DNA of 64,000 bases. Source: Archangium lansingense. GTDB lineage: Bacteria; Myxococcota; Myxococcia; Myxococcales; Myxococcaceae. Position 1 is the first letter of the stretch. Each line of letters begins with the position of its first letter. The stretch is from the NCBI RefSeq assembly GCF_026626635.1, contig NZ_JAPNKA010000001.1, positions 13,456,001 to 13,520,000 on the forward strand, in the 5' to 3' direction. Shown piece after piece: positions 51,134 to 59,728 of the stretch. Both the position numbers and the translations under genes were made by a program. The notes under the pieces are model-generated. The model saw only the letters and a list, made by a program, of their open reading frames with translations, searched no databases and was not told the DNA's origin.

Positions 51134-52936
51134 ATGAAACGCTTCTTCATTGGCTCGCTCGCGGTGGTGGGCGGTCTGAGCATCTTCTTCTTCGGAGGCC
51201 TGATCGTGCTCCTCATCCTCGGGGCCTCCAGCAAGCCGGGGGTGCCAGAGCAGGTGGTGCTGGAGCTGGAGCTGGACGAGCGGCTGGTGGAGTACGTGCC
51301 GGAGGACTCGCTGGCGAGCGCGTTCGGCTCGGAGCAGCTGACGGTGAGGGACGTGGTGGACGCGCTGGAGAAGGCGGGGGGAGACGAGCGGGTGAAGGGG
51401 CTGGTGGTGAAGGTGAACGGGCCGCCGGGGAGCACGGCGGTGGTGCAGGAGCTGCGAGACGCGGTGAAGGCCTTCCGGGCGACGGGGAAGAAGGCGGTGG
51501 CGTACGCGGACACCTTCGGGGAGACGGGCAACGCCATGGGGGGGTACTACCTGGCCTCGGCGTTCGACGAGGTGTACGTGCAGCCCTCGGGCGAGCTGTC
51601 CATCACGGGCCTGGCGATCGAGACGCCGTTCGCGCGGGACGCTCTGGCGAAGCTCGGGGTGAAGCCGCGGATGAGCAAGCGCCACGAGTACAAGGCGGCG
51701 GTGAACACGTACCTGGAGCAGACGTACACGGAGCCGCACCGCGAGGAGACGGAGCGCTTCCTCACGAGCCTCTTCGGGCAGATGGTGAAGGGCGTGGCCG
51801 AGGGCCGGGGGTTGAGCGAGGAGCAGGTGAAGGCGGCGGTGGACGCGGCACCTCTGCAAGGCTCGGAGGCGTTGGAGGCGAAGCTGGTGGACGGGCTGCT
51901 GTACCGCGACGAGGTGTACGCGAAGGTGAAGGAGGCGGCGGGCGAGGGCGCGCACCTCTTGTACCTGGAGAAGTACCTGGAGCGGGCGGGGCGGCCGAAC
52001 CAGGGAGGCCTGACGACGCCGACGGTGGCGCTCATCTACGGAGCGGGGGAGATTGCCCGAGGCCAGAGCCGAGCCAACCCCATGTCGGGTGACGTGACGG
52101 TGGGGAGCGACACGGTGGCGGCGGCGTTCCGCAAGGCGGTGGAGGACTCGCGAGTGAAGGCGATTGTCTTCCGGGTGGACAGCCCTGGAGGCAGCTACGT
52201 GGCGAGCGACACGGTGCGCCGCGAGGTGCAGCGGGCGCGGGAGAAGGGCAAGCCGGTCATCGTGACGATGGGGACGTACGCGGCGAGCGGTGGGTACTTC
52301 GTGGCGATGGACGCGGACAAGATTGTCGCGCAGCCGGGGACGCTGACGGGGAGCATCGGCGTCTACAACGGGAAGATGGTGACGGCGGAGTTCTGGGAGA
52401 AGCTGGGCGTCAACTGGGAGGCGCTGGGGGTGGGGAAGAACGCGACGATGTACAGCTCGGACGCGGAGTTCACGCCGGAGCAGCACGCGAAGAACGAGGC
52501 GTCGCTGGACCGGGTGTACGCGGACTTCACGTCGAGGGCGGCGGCGGGCCGGAAGATGCCGCTGGAGAAGATGCAGGAGGTAGCCAAGGGGCGGGTGTGG
52601 ACGGGAGAGGACGCGAAGGAGCGCGGGCTGGTGGACGAGCTGGGCGGCTTCCCGATGGCGCTGAAGCTGGCGAAGGAGGCGGCGAAGCTGGAGGGCCCGG
52701 TGCGGGTGGAGGTGTTCCCGCGCAAGAAGGGGGCGGCGGAGGTGCTCTCGTCGATGCTGGGCGAGAAGCAGGGAGAGAACAGCGAGGACGAAGCGGCCGG
52801 CGTGCGGATGACGGCGCCGTGGCAGCCGGTGCTCGAGCAGACGCGGGCGCTGTACCGGCTGGGCACGCAGCTCGGCGTGGTGGGAGAGGAGCGCCGGCAG
52901 GTGCTGTCCGCCCCGGTGCCCGACACCACCTGGTAG
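51134..52936 (+). CDS. sppA: Signal peptide peptidase SppA, 67K type
   Basis: Predicted 600 residues. One N-terminal membrane anchor (FFIGSLAVVGGLSIFFFGGL, then IVLLILG, ~4-35) precedes two S49 halves. The general base Lys is in MSKRHEYKAAVNTYLEQ near 190, and the nucleophile Ser in TYAASGGYFVAMDADKI near 385, with the SPGGSYVASDTVRREV loop near 352. SppA cleaves membrane-retained signal peptides. GGGAG lies upstream of the ATG at 51134. A strong hairpin follows the stop. Confidence 0.95.
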   Translation: MKRFFIGSLAVVGGLSIFFFGGLIVLLILGASSKPGVPEQVVLELELDERLVEYVPEDSLASAFGSEQLTVRDVVDALEKAGGDERVKGLVVKVNGPPGSTAVVQELRDAVKAFRATGKKAVAYADTFGETGNAMGGYYLASAFDEVYVQPSGELSITGLAIETPFARDALAKLGVKPRMSKRHEYKAAVNTYLEQTYTEPHREETERFLTSLFGQMVKGVAEGRGLSEEQVKAAVDAAPLQGSEALEAKLVDGLLYRDEVYAKVKEAAGEGAHLLYLEKYLERAGRPNQGGLTTPTVALIYGAGEIARGQSRANPMSGDVTVGSDTVAAAFRKAVEDSRVKAIVFRVDSPGGSYVASDTVRREVQRAREKGKPVIVTMGTYAASGGYFVAMDADKIVAQPGTLTGSIGVYNGKMVTAEFWEKLGVNWEALGVGKNATMYSSDAEFTPEQHAKNEASLDRVYADFTSRAAAGRKMPLEKMQEVAKGRVWTGEDAKERGLVDELGGFPMALKLAKEAAKLEGPVRVEVFPRKKGAAEVLSSMLGEKQGENSEDEAAGVRMTAPWQPVLEQTRALYRLGTQLGVVGEERRQVLSAPVPDTTW

Positions 52937-52949
52937 TCCTCCGGCCCCG

Positions 52950-52986
52950 GGTCAGGAAAATCACGTATTGCGTGCTTTTCCTGACC
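52950..52986 (+). terminator. Strong hairpin terminator after sppA
   Basis: GGTCAGGAAAA and TTTTCCTGACC arms (11 bp) extended by CACG/CGTG after one mismatch, loop TATTG. It lies 14 bp after the sppA stop; the right arm itself supplies a TTTT. The symmetric A/T content lets it work in both directions. Confidence 0.75.
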
Positions 52987-53053
52987 GTGACAAAGACAGA
53001 CAGCATGGTGGCCGGCGGGAGCCCGTCGGCCCTCACCCCCCAAGGAGAGACCC

Positions 53054-53527
53054 ATGCTGAGCAACATGCCCAAGTCTGTCTTCAACGGCCTGGCGGCCCT
53101 GACGGTGGCCATTCCCGTGGTGGCGTGGAGCACCCTGCCCCGGGTGCACAACGTCCAGTCGCAGTCCGTCAACGGAGTGGAGGAGCACGTCGGGTCCCAG
53201 TTCACCTACCACACGGCGACGGGGGGCAACGCGACGTTCAGCTGGCAGGAGGGCACGCTCCACGGCTTCGGCAACCTGCAGGTGAAGACCCAGACCGACA
53301 CCTTCGAGTTCAAGCTGGTGCGCCTCAGCTCCGCCACCGCCGATGAGGTCTACGGTGAGTGGGACGTGAACAAGAATGGCGGCGCCCTGTGCGCCGGGTG
53401 CAAGGGTTACCTCTACGTGAGCACCGCGGACCTGGGGTACGACTACTTCAAGGGCTACGTGCACACCAACGACAGCTCGGCCTCCTATCTCTTCGGTGGG
53501 CTTCTCACGAACCGCTTCGAGTACTGA
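53054..53527 (+). CDS. Hypothetical secreted protein
   Basis: Predicted 157 residues. An N-terminal hydrophobic segment (SVFNGLAALTVAIPVVAWS, ~8-26) acts as a signal peptide. The mature part is beta-rich (GNATFSWQEGTLHGFGNLQV, TDTFEFKLVRL) with a CAGC pair and a Tyr/Gly-rich end (KGYLYVSTADLGYDYFKGYV). AAGGAGAG precedes the ATG. The family is not recognised. Confidence 0.7.
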   Translation: MLSNMPKSVFNGLAALTVAIPVVAWSTLPRVHNVQSQSVNGVEEHVGSQFTYHTATGGNATFSWQEGTLHGFGNLQVKTQTDTFEFKLVRLSSATADEVYGEWDVNKNGGALCAGCKGYLYVSTADLGYDYFKGYVHTNDSSASYLFGGLLTNRFEY

Positions 53528-53630
53528 GCGGCCCCCGCGCAGGAACCGGGGTCATGCACGCCATGCCCCCCTCGGCTCCCGAGGCCCGCTCCAGGAGTGT
53601 CCTCGAAGTTCTTGAACAGAGTCCCGCAGA

Positions 53631-53715
53631 GGAGAGAGGCGGCTTCCGGGCGCGAGTTCGCGCAACTGGTCCGATGGTCGGACCAGTTCGAGCCGCGTGC
53701 GACCGGAAGGTCCCC
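53631..53715. repeat. 80-bp palindromic element, copy 4
   Basis: Core at 53663-53689, centre TGG, last base C instead of G. Arms GGCTTCCGGGCGCG and CGTGCGACCGGAAGGTCC. It lies 104 bp after the secreted-protein stop, in an otherwise empty 410-bp spacer. Confidence 0.82.
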
Positions 53716-53937
53716 CGCATCCGGGTTTGTGGCCAGGGTGTCTTCCGAGGCCCTCCACCACCTGCCCCCCCCCCAGCGTCGGGCAGTGGACACGGGGCCT
53801 GTCGCGCGCCCTGGATAACCAGACAGCCCCTGAAGGCAGACAACGGGTGGCGCCCAGTTGCAACCAGATGACGCGAACTGACAAGACAGCCCGAATGGAA
53901 ATGTTCTACTGAGCCGCGCACGCAGGGGGAGCGGCCA

Positions 53938-55026
53938 ATGCAGACGAAGAAACGGCTGGGCGAAATCCTAGTGGAACTAGGGGTGATGGACGGGTTGCAG
54001 TTGCAGTCGGCCCTGGCGTACCAGCGCAAGTGGGGCGTGCCGCTGGGACAGGTGGTGGTGGACCTGCGCTTCTGCACGGCGGAGCAGGTGCTGGAGGCGC
54101 TGGCGCACCAGACGGGCGTGCCGGCGATGGACCTGGACGCCGAGCGGATGAATCCGGAGCTCGCGGACCTGGTGCCAAGGCGGCTCGCGGAGATGCACCG
54201 GGTGGTGCCGCTGCGGCTGGAAGGCCCTCGGGACATGGTGCTGGTGGTGGCCATTGCCGCGCCGGCGAGCCTGCACTCGCTGGATGCGGTGCGCAGCGTG
54301 GCGCGCAAGGCGCGGGTGGTGCCGAGGCTGGCGACGGACGCGGCGATTGGCCGGGCCATCGAGCGGCTCTACCAAGGAGAGGCGGAGGCGACCCCGAGGC
54401 GCGCGGAGGTGGAGGCCATCACGCTGCCCGAAGTGGAAGCGGACATGGCGCTGCACCAGGACTGCATGGCGGCGCTGACGGACGGAGGGAGCTTCGACAC
54501 GGTGCGCGGCATCCTCCTGCCGGACCTGAGCCCGGAGCGCGAGACGCTGGAGATTCCCCTGCTGGAGCCGCTGGACGTCGAGGAGCTCGCGGGACTGCTG
54601 GAGCTCACGGAGCTGGCGGAGCCGGAGACGAGCCCAGTGCTCATCTATGGCTGGGGCGCGGCGGCGGCGGCGGGGCTGGTGAGGGTGCTCGGGGAGGCGG
54701 GCTTCCGGGCGAGCGTGGCGAGCACGGAGCAGGTGCTGGCGGCGGACGAGCGGGCGGTGGTGCTCTCACCTCTGCCGTCGCTGGAGGCGCTGCGGCGCAA
54801 GCCGGTGGCGCAGTTGCTGGTAGCGGGCAAGGTGCCGGAGCTGGACGTGGTGAGGGCACAGGCGCTGGGAGCACGCGGCTTCCTGGCGGCGCCGCTGGAC
54901 ACGGACCTGATGCTACGGGCGGTGAGGCGGCTGCTGCGCACGGCGGGCGAGACGTCCCCGCTCCTGACCTCGGCGAAGCGACTGCGAGCGACGGGCGAGA
55001 CGCCCCAGCTCCGGGTTGCGGGCTGA
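53938..55026 (+). CDS. MshEN/GspE-N domain protein with degenerate receiver-like C-terminus
   Basis: Predicted 362 residues. The N-terminal ~150 residues match the N-domain of type II/IV secretion ATPases: LGEILVELGVMDGLQLQSAL, RFCTAEQVLEALAHQTGVP and VVPLRLEGPRDMVLVVAIA. MshEN domains can bind c-di-GMP. The middle is acidic. Residues ~240-350 (VLIYGWGAAAAAGLVRVLGE, VASTEQVLAADERAVVLSPL, GARGFLAAPLDTDLMLRAV) have the alpha/beta rhythm of a receiver but no phospho-acceptor Asp. There is no ATPase domain, so it is probably a regulator. GGGGAG precedes the ATG. Confidence 0.78.
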   Translation: MQTKKRLGEILVELGVMDGLQLQSALAYQRKWGVPLGQVVVDLRFCTAEQVLEALAHQTGVPAMDLDAERMNPELADLVPRRLAEMHRVVPLRLEGPRDMVLVVAIAAPASLHSLDAVRSVARKARVVPRLATDAAIGRAIERLYQGEAEATPRRAEVEAITLPEVEADMALHQDCMAALTDGGSFDTVRGILLPDLSPERETLEIPLLEPLDVEELAGLLELTELAEPETSPVLIYGWGAAAAAGLVRVLGEAGFRASVASTEQVLAADERAVVLSPLPSLEALRRKPVAQLLVAGKVPELDVVRAQALGARGFLAAPLDTDLMLRAVRRLLRTAGETSPLLTSAKRLRATGETPQLRVAG

Positions 55027-55047
55027 GGCGCCTCGGACGTTACGCGC

Positions 55048-55641
55048 TCAGCGCACCAGCTCCAGGAGGCTCTCGGTGGGCATCCACAGCGAGGAGAGCT
55101 CGATCGGAAGCGAGGAGAAGGGCTCGGCGCGGACAATGGCCTCGCCCTCGAAGGTGTCCACGAGGAGCCAGCCGCGCTTGACGCGCTGGAAGATCTCGAG
55201 CGTGTGAGCGGCGGGGTCGATGAGCCACACGTGGGAGACACCGGCGCGAGCGTAGGCAGGCAGCTTGCGGGTGCGGTCGAGCGCGGCGGTGGACGGCGTG
55301 AGGACCTCGCAGATCCAATCCGGCGCGAGCGTGAGGAAGGGCTCCTCGGGCGTGGGAGCCTCGGCGAGCCTGTCGCGGCGCCAGCCGGCGAGGTCGGGGA
55401 CGAGCACATCGCGGCCGAGCCGCAGCTCGGGGGCGCGCAGGAAGCACCACCGGCCGGACCCCCCGCGGCGGGGATCGAACCTTTCACCGAGTTCCACTCC
55501 CAACATGAAGGCGGCACGGGCCTGACCTGGCGCCGGCCGGGGCGAAGCCACCAGCTCCTCGTCGACAATCTCCCCAACCCATCCCAAGGGCAGCGCCTCG
55601 AGAGCCGAGTACGCAGCCTGGCTGTTGCACATCGGAATCAC
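55048..55641 (-). CDS. Uma2-family (DUF820) PD-(D/E)XK nuclease-fold protein
   Basis: Predicted 197 residues. Signatures: MCNSQAAYSALEALPLGWVG and EIVDEELVASPRP, VLVPDLAGWRRDRL near 95-108, LAPDWICEVLTPSTAALDRTRK near 122-143, and YARAGVSHVWLIDPAAHTLE near 146-165. The GTG at 55641 has GGAGGAG six bases upstream; the ATG at 55632 is the alternative. It ends 21 bp from the convergent MshEN gene. Third Uma2 protein of the window. Confidence 0.88.
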   Translation of the reverse strand: MIPMCNSQAAYSALEALPLGWVGEIVDEELVASPRPAPGQARAAFMLGVELGERFDPRRGGSGRWCFLRAPELRLGRDVLVPDLAGWRRDRLAEAPTPEEPFLTLAPDWICEVLTPSTAALDRTRKLPAYARAGVSHVWLIDPAAHTLEIFQRVKRGWLLVDTFEGEAIVRAEPFSSLPIELSSLWMPTESLLELVR

Positions 55642-55732
55642 CCTGTCCTCCTCCGGCCCTGGTGAGTGGGGGCCGGGCAGGGGACGCATTCTAGGGAGGG
55701 GTCTGACATGCGCCGGGCGGCCGGGCAGGTGT

Positions 55733-57223
55733 CTACTTGCCGATACAGAAGCGCTGGAAGATGGCGTCGAGGAGGGCCTCGGAAGCGGAAGTGCCAGACA
55801 CTTCGCCGAGGGACTCGAGGGCGAGCCCCACCTCACCGGAGACGACCTCGAGGGTGGAAAAACGGCAGGCGCTCTCAGCGCGCGAGAGTGCATCAGCCGT
55901 GCGACGAAGGGCATCGGCATGACGCTCGGAGACGAGGGCGACGGCGGAGGGAGCACCACCGCCCCACAAGCGCGAGAGCACCTGGGAGCGAAGCACCTCA
56001 ACGCCCGCCCCGGTAAGCCCACTGACGAGCAGTGCCGACCCTCCAGAACCCTCTAAGCAAACACCACCGCCAACAACACCACCACCGCCAACACCACCCC
56101 TCTCCCCCCGGGAGAGGGACGGGGTGAGGGTATCCGCATCCCGGGTTGAGCCCGAGTCAATCCCCTCTCCCTCTGGGAGAGGGTCAGGGTGAGGGTCAAC
56201 GCCGTCCCGAGAGCGCCGGACATCACACTTCCCGGCCACAAGGAGAACAGGAGTCCCGCCCGCGTCCCCCAGCCACCGCCGTGCCTCCCCATCACTGGCC
56301 TCCGGAGGAAGCACGAGCACAGCGAGGTCCACGGAGGAGAGCACCTCACGAGTCCGAGCAATGCCCAGCGCCTCCACCCGACCGGGAGACTCACGGAGCC
56401 CGGCGGTATCGAGCAAAGACACACCGAGCCCCTCCCACTCGACGCGAGCCTCCAACACATCGCGGGTGGTGCCGGGCTCCTCGTCGACGAGGGCGCGCGC
56501 TTCCCCCACGAGCCTGTTGAACAACGTGGACTTGCCCGCGTTCACAGGCCCATAGAGAGCAACCCGAGCACCGCGGCGCACGAGCCGTCCACGCCCCACC
56601 TCGGCGAGCAGAGAATCCGCGGCGGCGCGAAGCGAAGAGACACGAGCCTGCGCGCCCTCATCGGCGCCCTCGGCCTCCTCGGGAAAATTCAGCACGCCCT
56701 CCAAGTCCGCATGGAGGGAGCGAAGCGGCTCCTCCAGCTCCCGGACACGAGCAGACAACGCACCGGCGAGACCCGCGGCAGCGGCCCGGACAGCAGCCTC
56801 GGAGTCCGCGGCGACAAGGTCGGCAACAGCCTCGGCGCGGGTGAGGTCCATGCGACCATGAAGAAACGCGCGGCGGGTGAACTCACCGGGCCCGGCGGGA
56901 CGCACAGCGGGGTGCTCGAGGGCGCGAGCGAGCAGCATGCGCAGGAGACGCGGGCTGCCGTGAGCCTGAAGCTCGACAACATCCTCGCCGGTGAAGGAGT
57001 GGGGTGCGCGGAAGAACAGAAACAACCCCTCATCGAGCACGGATCCGGAGGCATCGACAAAGGATGCGAGGTAGGCGTGCCGAGGCGTGGGCGCAGCCGG
57101 CACGCCGGGAGCGAGCAGGCGACCCACCTCGAGGGCCGAGGGGCCGGAGAGGCGGAGGATGCCGACGGCACCGGCGGCGGGAGCGGTGGCGAGCGCGGCG
57201 AGGGTGGCGGGAGGAGAGCTCAT
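55733..57223 (-). CDS. mnmE: tRNA modification GTPase MnmE (TrmE) with a repeat-derived insert in its G domain
   Basis: Predicted 496 residues against a usual ~450. The N-terminal folate-binding domain has MSSPPATLAALATAPAAGAV, FTGEDVVELQAHGSP and GPGEFTRRAFLHGRMDL. The G domain has G1 YGPVNAGKST, G2/TTRDV, G3 DTAGLRES and G4 as GKCD (~333). Between G4 and the following LLVSGLTGAGVEVL, about 50 extra residues (DPHPDPLPEGEG, DTLTPSLSRGERG, then a Gly-rich run) are encoded by two REP-like repeats. The C-terminus ends FCIGK, keeping the catalytic Cys of the C-x-GK motif. The start at 57223 matches the family opening. Confidence 0.95.
   Translation of the reverse strand: MSSPPATLAALATAPAAGAVGILRLSGPSALEVGRLLAPGVPAAPTPRHAYLASFVDASGSVLDEGLFLFFRAPHSFTGEDVVELQAHGSPRLLRMLLARALEHPAVRPAGPGEFTRRAFLHGRMDLTRAEAVADLVAADSEAAVRAAAAGLAGALSARVRELEEPLRSLHADLEGVLNFPEEAEGADEGAQARVSSLRAAADSLLAEVGRGRLVRRGARVALYGPVNAGKSTLFNRLVGEARALVDEEPGTTRDVLEARVEWEGLGVSLLDTAGLRESPGRVEALGIARTREVLSSVDLAVLVLPPEASDGEARRWLGDAGGTPVLLVAGKCDVRRSRDGVDPHPDPLPEGEGIDSGSTRDADTLTPSLSRGERGGVGGGGVVGGGVCLEGSGGSALLVSGLTGAGVEVLRSQVLSRLWGGGAPSAVALVSERHADALRRTADALSRAESACRFSTLEVVSGEVGLALESLGEVSGTSASEALLDAIFQRFCIGK
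56097..56130. repeat. REP-like repeat, copy 13 (inside mnmE)
   Basis: CCCCTCTCCC-CCC-GGGAGAGGGACGGGGTGAGGG; read in frame by mnmE as DTLTPSLSRGERG. Confidence 0.8.
56161..56196. repeat. REP-like repeat, copy 14 (inside mnmE)
   Basis: TCCCCTCTCCC-TCT-GGGAGAGGGTCAGGGTGAGGG; read in frame by mnmE as DPHPDPLPEGEG. The flank box CCCGGGTTGAG lies between copies 13 and 14. Confidence 0.8.
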
Positions 57224-57273
57224 GCGTCGGAGGGCCTCGGCGCCCACCGCGCCCCGCCAGAGAGACGGAAGGG

Positions 57274-58452
57274 CTACGGGCAGGCGGGAGAGGCGGGGGA
57301 GTGGAAGTTCTCGTCGTAGGAACCGGTGCAGGACACGATGCCATTGCCATCGACCTGACCACCACGGAGTTGGGAGCCGCTGATGCGGATGGAATAACCC
57401 TCGGCGGCACGGACGGTCTGGGAGGCGCCGACGAGGGTCGAGCGCTGCACATCAACGAGCAGGGGGCCGGAGTCGGAACGAAGCACCTCGAGGGCGCGGG
57501 CCTGCTGGCCCGGATTGCCGGAGCCCGAGAGGGTGCTGTCCCGCACGGTGGCGGGGGTCGAGGCCAGGCGAACGCCCAGGGACAGTCCGCCCTCCACGCC
57601 GAAGACCTCGGCGCGCACGAGCGCGAGCCGGGAGGCCTCGGCCTGCACCCCCACGGCCTCCGAGCGACCCCCCTGACCGGTGGCGGAGGAGTCCCACAGC
57701 TCCACGGTGCCGTCTCGCACAGCGACGCTGACGGCCCGCTCCCCACCCTGGGCGAGGAACGTGGAGCCGGACACCTTCACGGAGCAGCCCTCGCACGAGA
57801 AGCCCACGGTGTCGCCCTGAGGAGAGGAGGCGCTGGCCTGGACGCGCTCGAAACCTCCAGGGCCGGGGCCGGCGGAGGACACGAGGGCAACGGTGCGCTG
57901 CGAACCATCACGGGCGGAGAACACCACATCTCGGGCACGGAACAGGGGGGAAGCGTTGGAGAGCGCCACGACTTCACCGGGACCCCCCACGTGCTCGACG
58001 GTCAGCGAGCGCAGCTCGGTGTGGTCCGCGGTCACCAGCGTCGGACCCGAAGCGTGGGAGCGCACGGTGGAGAGCTGCTGCCCCGAGCCCTGGAGATGAA
58101 TGTAGGGCCGCAGCTGCAAGCCCTGGGAGCCGAGGTCATACACACCGGGCTCGAGGAAGAGGAGCCAGGGCTCCTCGGCGGAGACCTTGGTGATGGACTG
58201 GAGGGCGTTGCGCAGGTTCTCGCCGCCGAGGAGGGGGTTGTCCCCCGGGGGCACGACGCGGATGCGGGCGAAGTTGCCGGGAGGCCCCATCTGCCCGGGG
58301 TCTCCCTTGGGCCCGGGCTCGCCGCGAGGACCGGGGAGGGACTCGCCCCCGGGTCCGGGGTCTCCCTGCGGCCCGGGGTCTCCCTTGGTCCCCTCACAAC
58401 CGGAGGCGGAGGCGAGCAGGATGCACATGGGGAGCACGACCAGGTGCCGCAT
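57274..58452 (-). CDS. Lipoprotein with collagen-like triplets and a right-handed beta-helix domain
   Basis: Predicted 392 residues. The signal peptide with lipobox MCILLASASGC (Cys ~19) is followed by about 13 Gly-x-y triplets (GTKGDPGPQGDPGPGGE, GPRGEPGPKGDPGQMGPPG), then by a ~320-residue domain of short beta repeats typical of pectate-lyase-like helices (LQLRPYIHLQGSGQQL, HTELRSLTVEHVGGPGEVVA, VSGSTFLAQGGERAVSV, VRDSTLSGSGNPGQ). No catalytic pectate-lyase residues are evident; a surface or fibre-like role is more likely. GGAGG eight bases before the ATG sets the start. Confidence 0.82.
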   Translation of the reverse strand: MRHLVVLPMCILLASASGCEGTKGDPGPQGDPGPGGESLPGPRGEPGPKGDPGQMGPPGNFARIRVVPPGDNPLLGGENLRNALQSITKVSAEEPWLLFLEPGVYDLGSQGLQLRPYIHLQGSGQQLSTVRSHASGPTLVTADHTELRSLTVEHVGGPGEVVALSNASPLFRARDVVFSARDGSQRTVALVSSAGPGPGGFERVQASASSPQGDTVGFSCEGCSVKVSGSTFLAQGGERAVSVAVRDGTVELWDSSATGQGGRSEAVGVQAEASRLALVRAEVFGVEGGLSLGVRLASTPATVRDSTLSGSGNPGQQARALEVLRSDSGPLLVDVQRSTLVGASQTVRAAEGYSIRISGSQLRGGQVDGNGIVSCTGSYDENFHSPASPACP

Positions 58453-58667
58453 GGAGAGGCCCTCCTGTGCCCGAGGGGCACGGTTCGCCGGACCTTTCCG
58501 GCGGAAGCCTCCAGGAACTACGCGTGCCCTCGCTCCGCGTCCAGCCGAGCGGAGAGCGGGCGCCGTCGGAACGTCCACCAGCGGCGCCCGCGGAAGGGAC
58601 GAGCCCGCCAACCGACAGAGGCCCCCGACTCCAGGGCATCAGACCGGAAGGCACCGCCCCGGGGACC

Positions 58668-58898
58668 TCAGCTGCGCGAGCCCTGCGCGGGGATGGAGCC
58701 GCGGGCGGCGCGCTCGACGGTCTCGCGGTTCTCTGCGATGTACTTCTCGACCGCGGCGTCCTCCAGCTCCAGGTCCCTCAGCACACCGGGGTAGACGAAC
58801 TTGAAGGCCGGGGACTCCTCGTCTCCACGCAGCCGGAAGCTCATCTTCATCACGGCCGCGCCGTATAGCTTGTCCTTGAGCGACTTGGCCTTGCCCAT
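58668..58898 (-). CDS. Small hypothetical protein
   Basis: Predicted 76 residues: MGKAKSLKDKLYGAAVMKMS then a beta-rich middle (FRLRGDEESPAFKFVYPGVL) and a charged helix (AAVEKYIAENRETVERAARG). AAAGGGC precedes the ATG. It sits between the collagen-like gene and jag, on the same strand. The family is unknown. Confidence 0.65.
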   Translation of the reverse strand: MGKAKSLKDKLYGAAVMKMSFRLRGDEESPAFKFVYPGVLRDLELEDAAVEKYIAENRETVERAARGSIPAQGSRS

Positions 58899-58933
58899 TG
58901 AATGCCCTTTCGTTGGTGAGCCTCGCGGGCGGC

Positions 58934-59728
58934 TCAGCCCTCGAGGTCATCCTCGTCATCGTCTTCCGGCAGCATGCTCCGCTTGGGGAGCGGGGCAGGC
59001 TTCTCCGGAGTGAACACCACGCGCCGGTTGCGGCCCTCGCCCTCGCAAGAGACCTTCACCCCCGGCACACCCTCTACTGCTTTCAGGACGCGCGCGCGGT
59101 CATCTTGCTTCAGTGTAACGAGTGCGTAGAAGCGGCCGAGCGAGGCCGACTTCTCGGCGAGCTTGCGGGCGATCTCGCGCAGGGCAGGGTCCTCGGCCAC
59201 CTCCATCGTGCGCTCATCGGCCTCACCCGGACGGGCCGGGGCCGCGGGAGTCCGAGCCTGCTGCGGGGCGGCAGCCGACTGTCCCCGAGCGGGCTTGGCC
59301 TGGCGCGGTGCGGGGGCCGGAGCCGGCGCGGACGGCTGGGGCGCGGGAGCCTGGGCTGCGGCCTGGGCAGCGGCGGCCTGGGCAGCGGCCTGCTCGCGCT
59401 TCAACCGCTCGCTGCGGGGCTCCGGGTGGGTGCCGACACCCACCAGGAGGAAGCGCCGCTCGTTGCCCGGACGGTGGAGCATCTTGTTGAGGAGGAACTG
59501 CAGCGAGTCCACCACCTGGCTGCGCTTGCCGGGCTCCACGCCGGGAGGCGACTCGCCCTGGAAGTGCAGGGCGACGGAGAGGCTGCCATCGCTGGCGTCC
59601 TTGAAGTCGAGCCGGGCGGGGAAGCCCATCAGCCCGAGGATGTCGGTGAGCAGCCGCTCCGCGCGCGGGCGGATGTCCGCGCCGCCGCCGGGAGCCGGAG
59701 TGGACTCAGGTGCCTGCACGTCGCTCAC
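58934..59728 (-). CDS. jag: Jag/KhpB-like RNA-binding protein (KH-R3H)
   Basis: Predicted 264 residues. A KH-like region at about 22-100 (AERLLTDILGLMGFPARLDF; VVDSLQFLLNKMLHRPGNER) and an R3H-like C-terminus at about 180-245 (ALREIARKLAEKSASLGRFY, VLKAVEGVPGVKVSCEGEGR) are joined by a long Ala/Pro/Gln linker (~115-165). Jag lies beside yidC in most bacteria; its ATG overlaps the yidC stop (ATGA). The N-terminal Jag_N domain is not evident. Confidence 0.85.
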   Translation of the reverse strand: MSDVQAPESTPAPGGGADIRPRAERLLTDILGLMGFPARLDFKDASDGSLSVALHFQGESPPGVEPGKRSQVVDSLQFLLNKMLHRPGNERRFLLVGVGTHPEPRSERLKREQAAAQAAAAQAAAQAPAPQPSAPAPAPAPRQAKPARGQSAAAPQQARTPAAPARPGEADERTMEVAEDPALREIARKLAEKSASLGRFYALVTLKQDDRARVLKAVEGVPGVKVSCEGEGRNRRVVFTPEKPAPLPKRSMLPEDDDEDDLEG

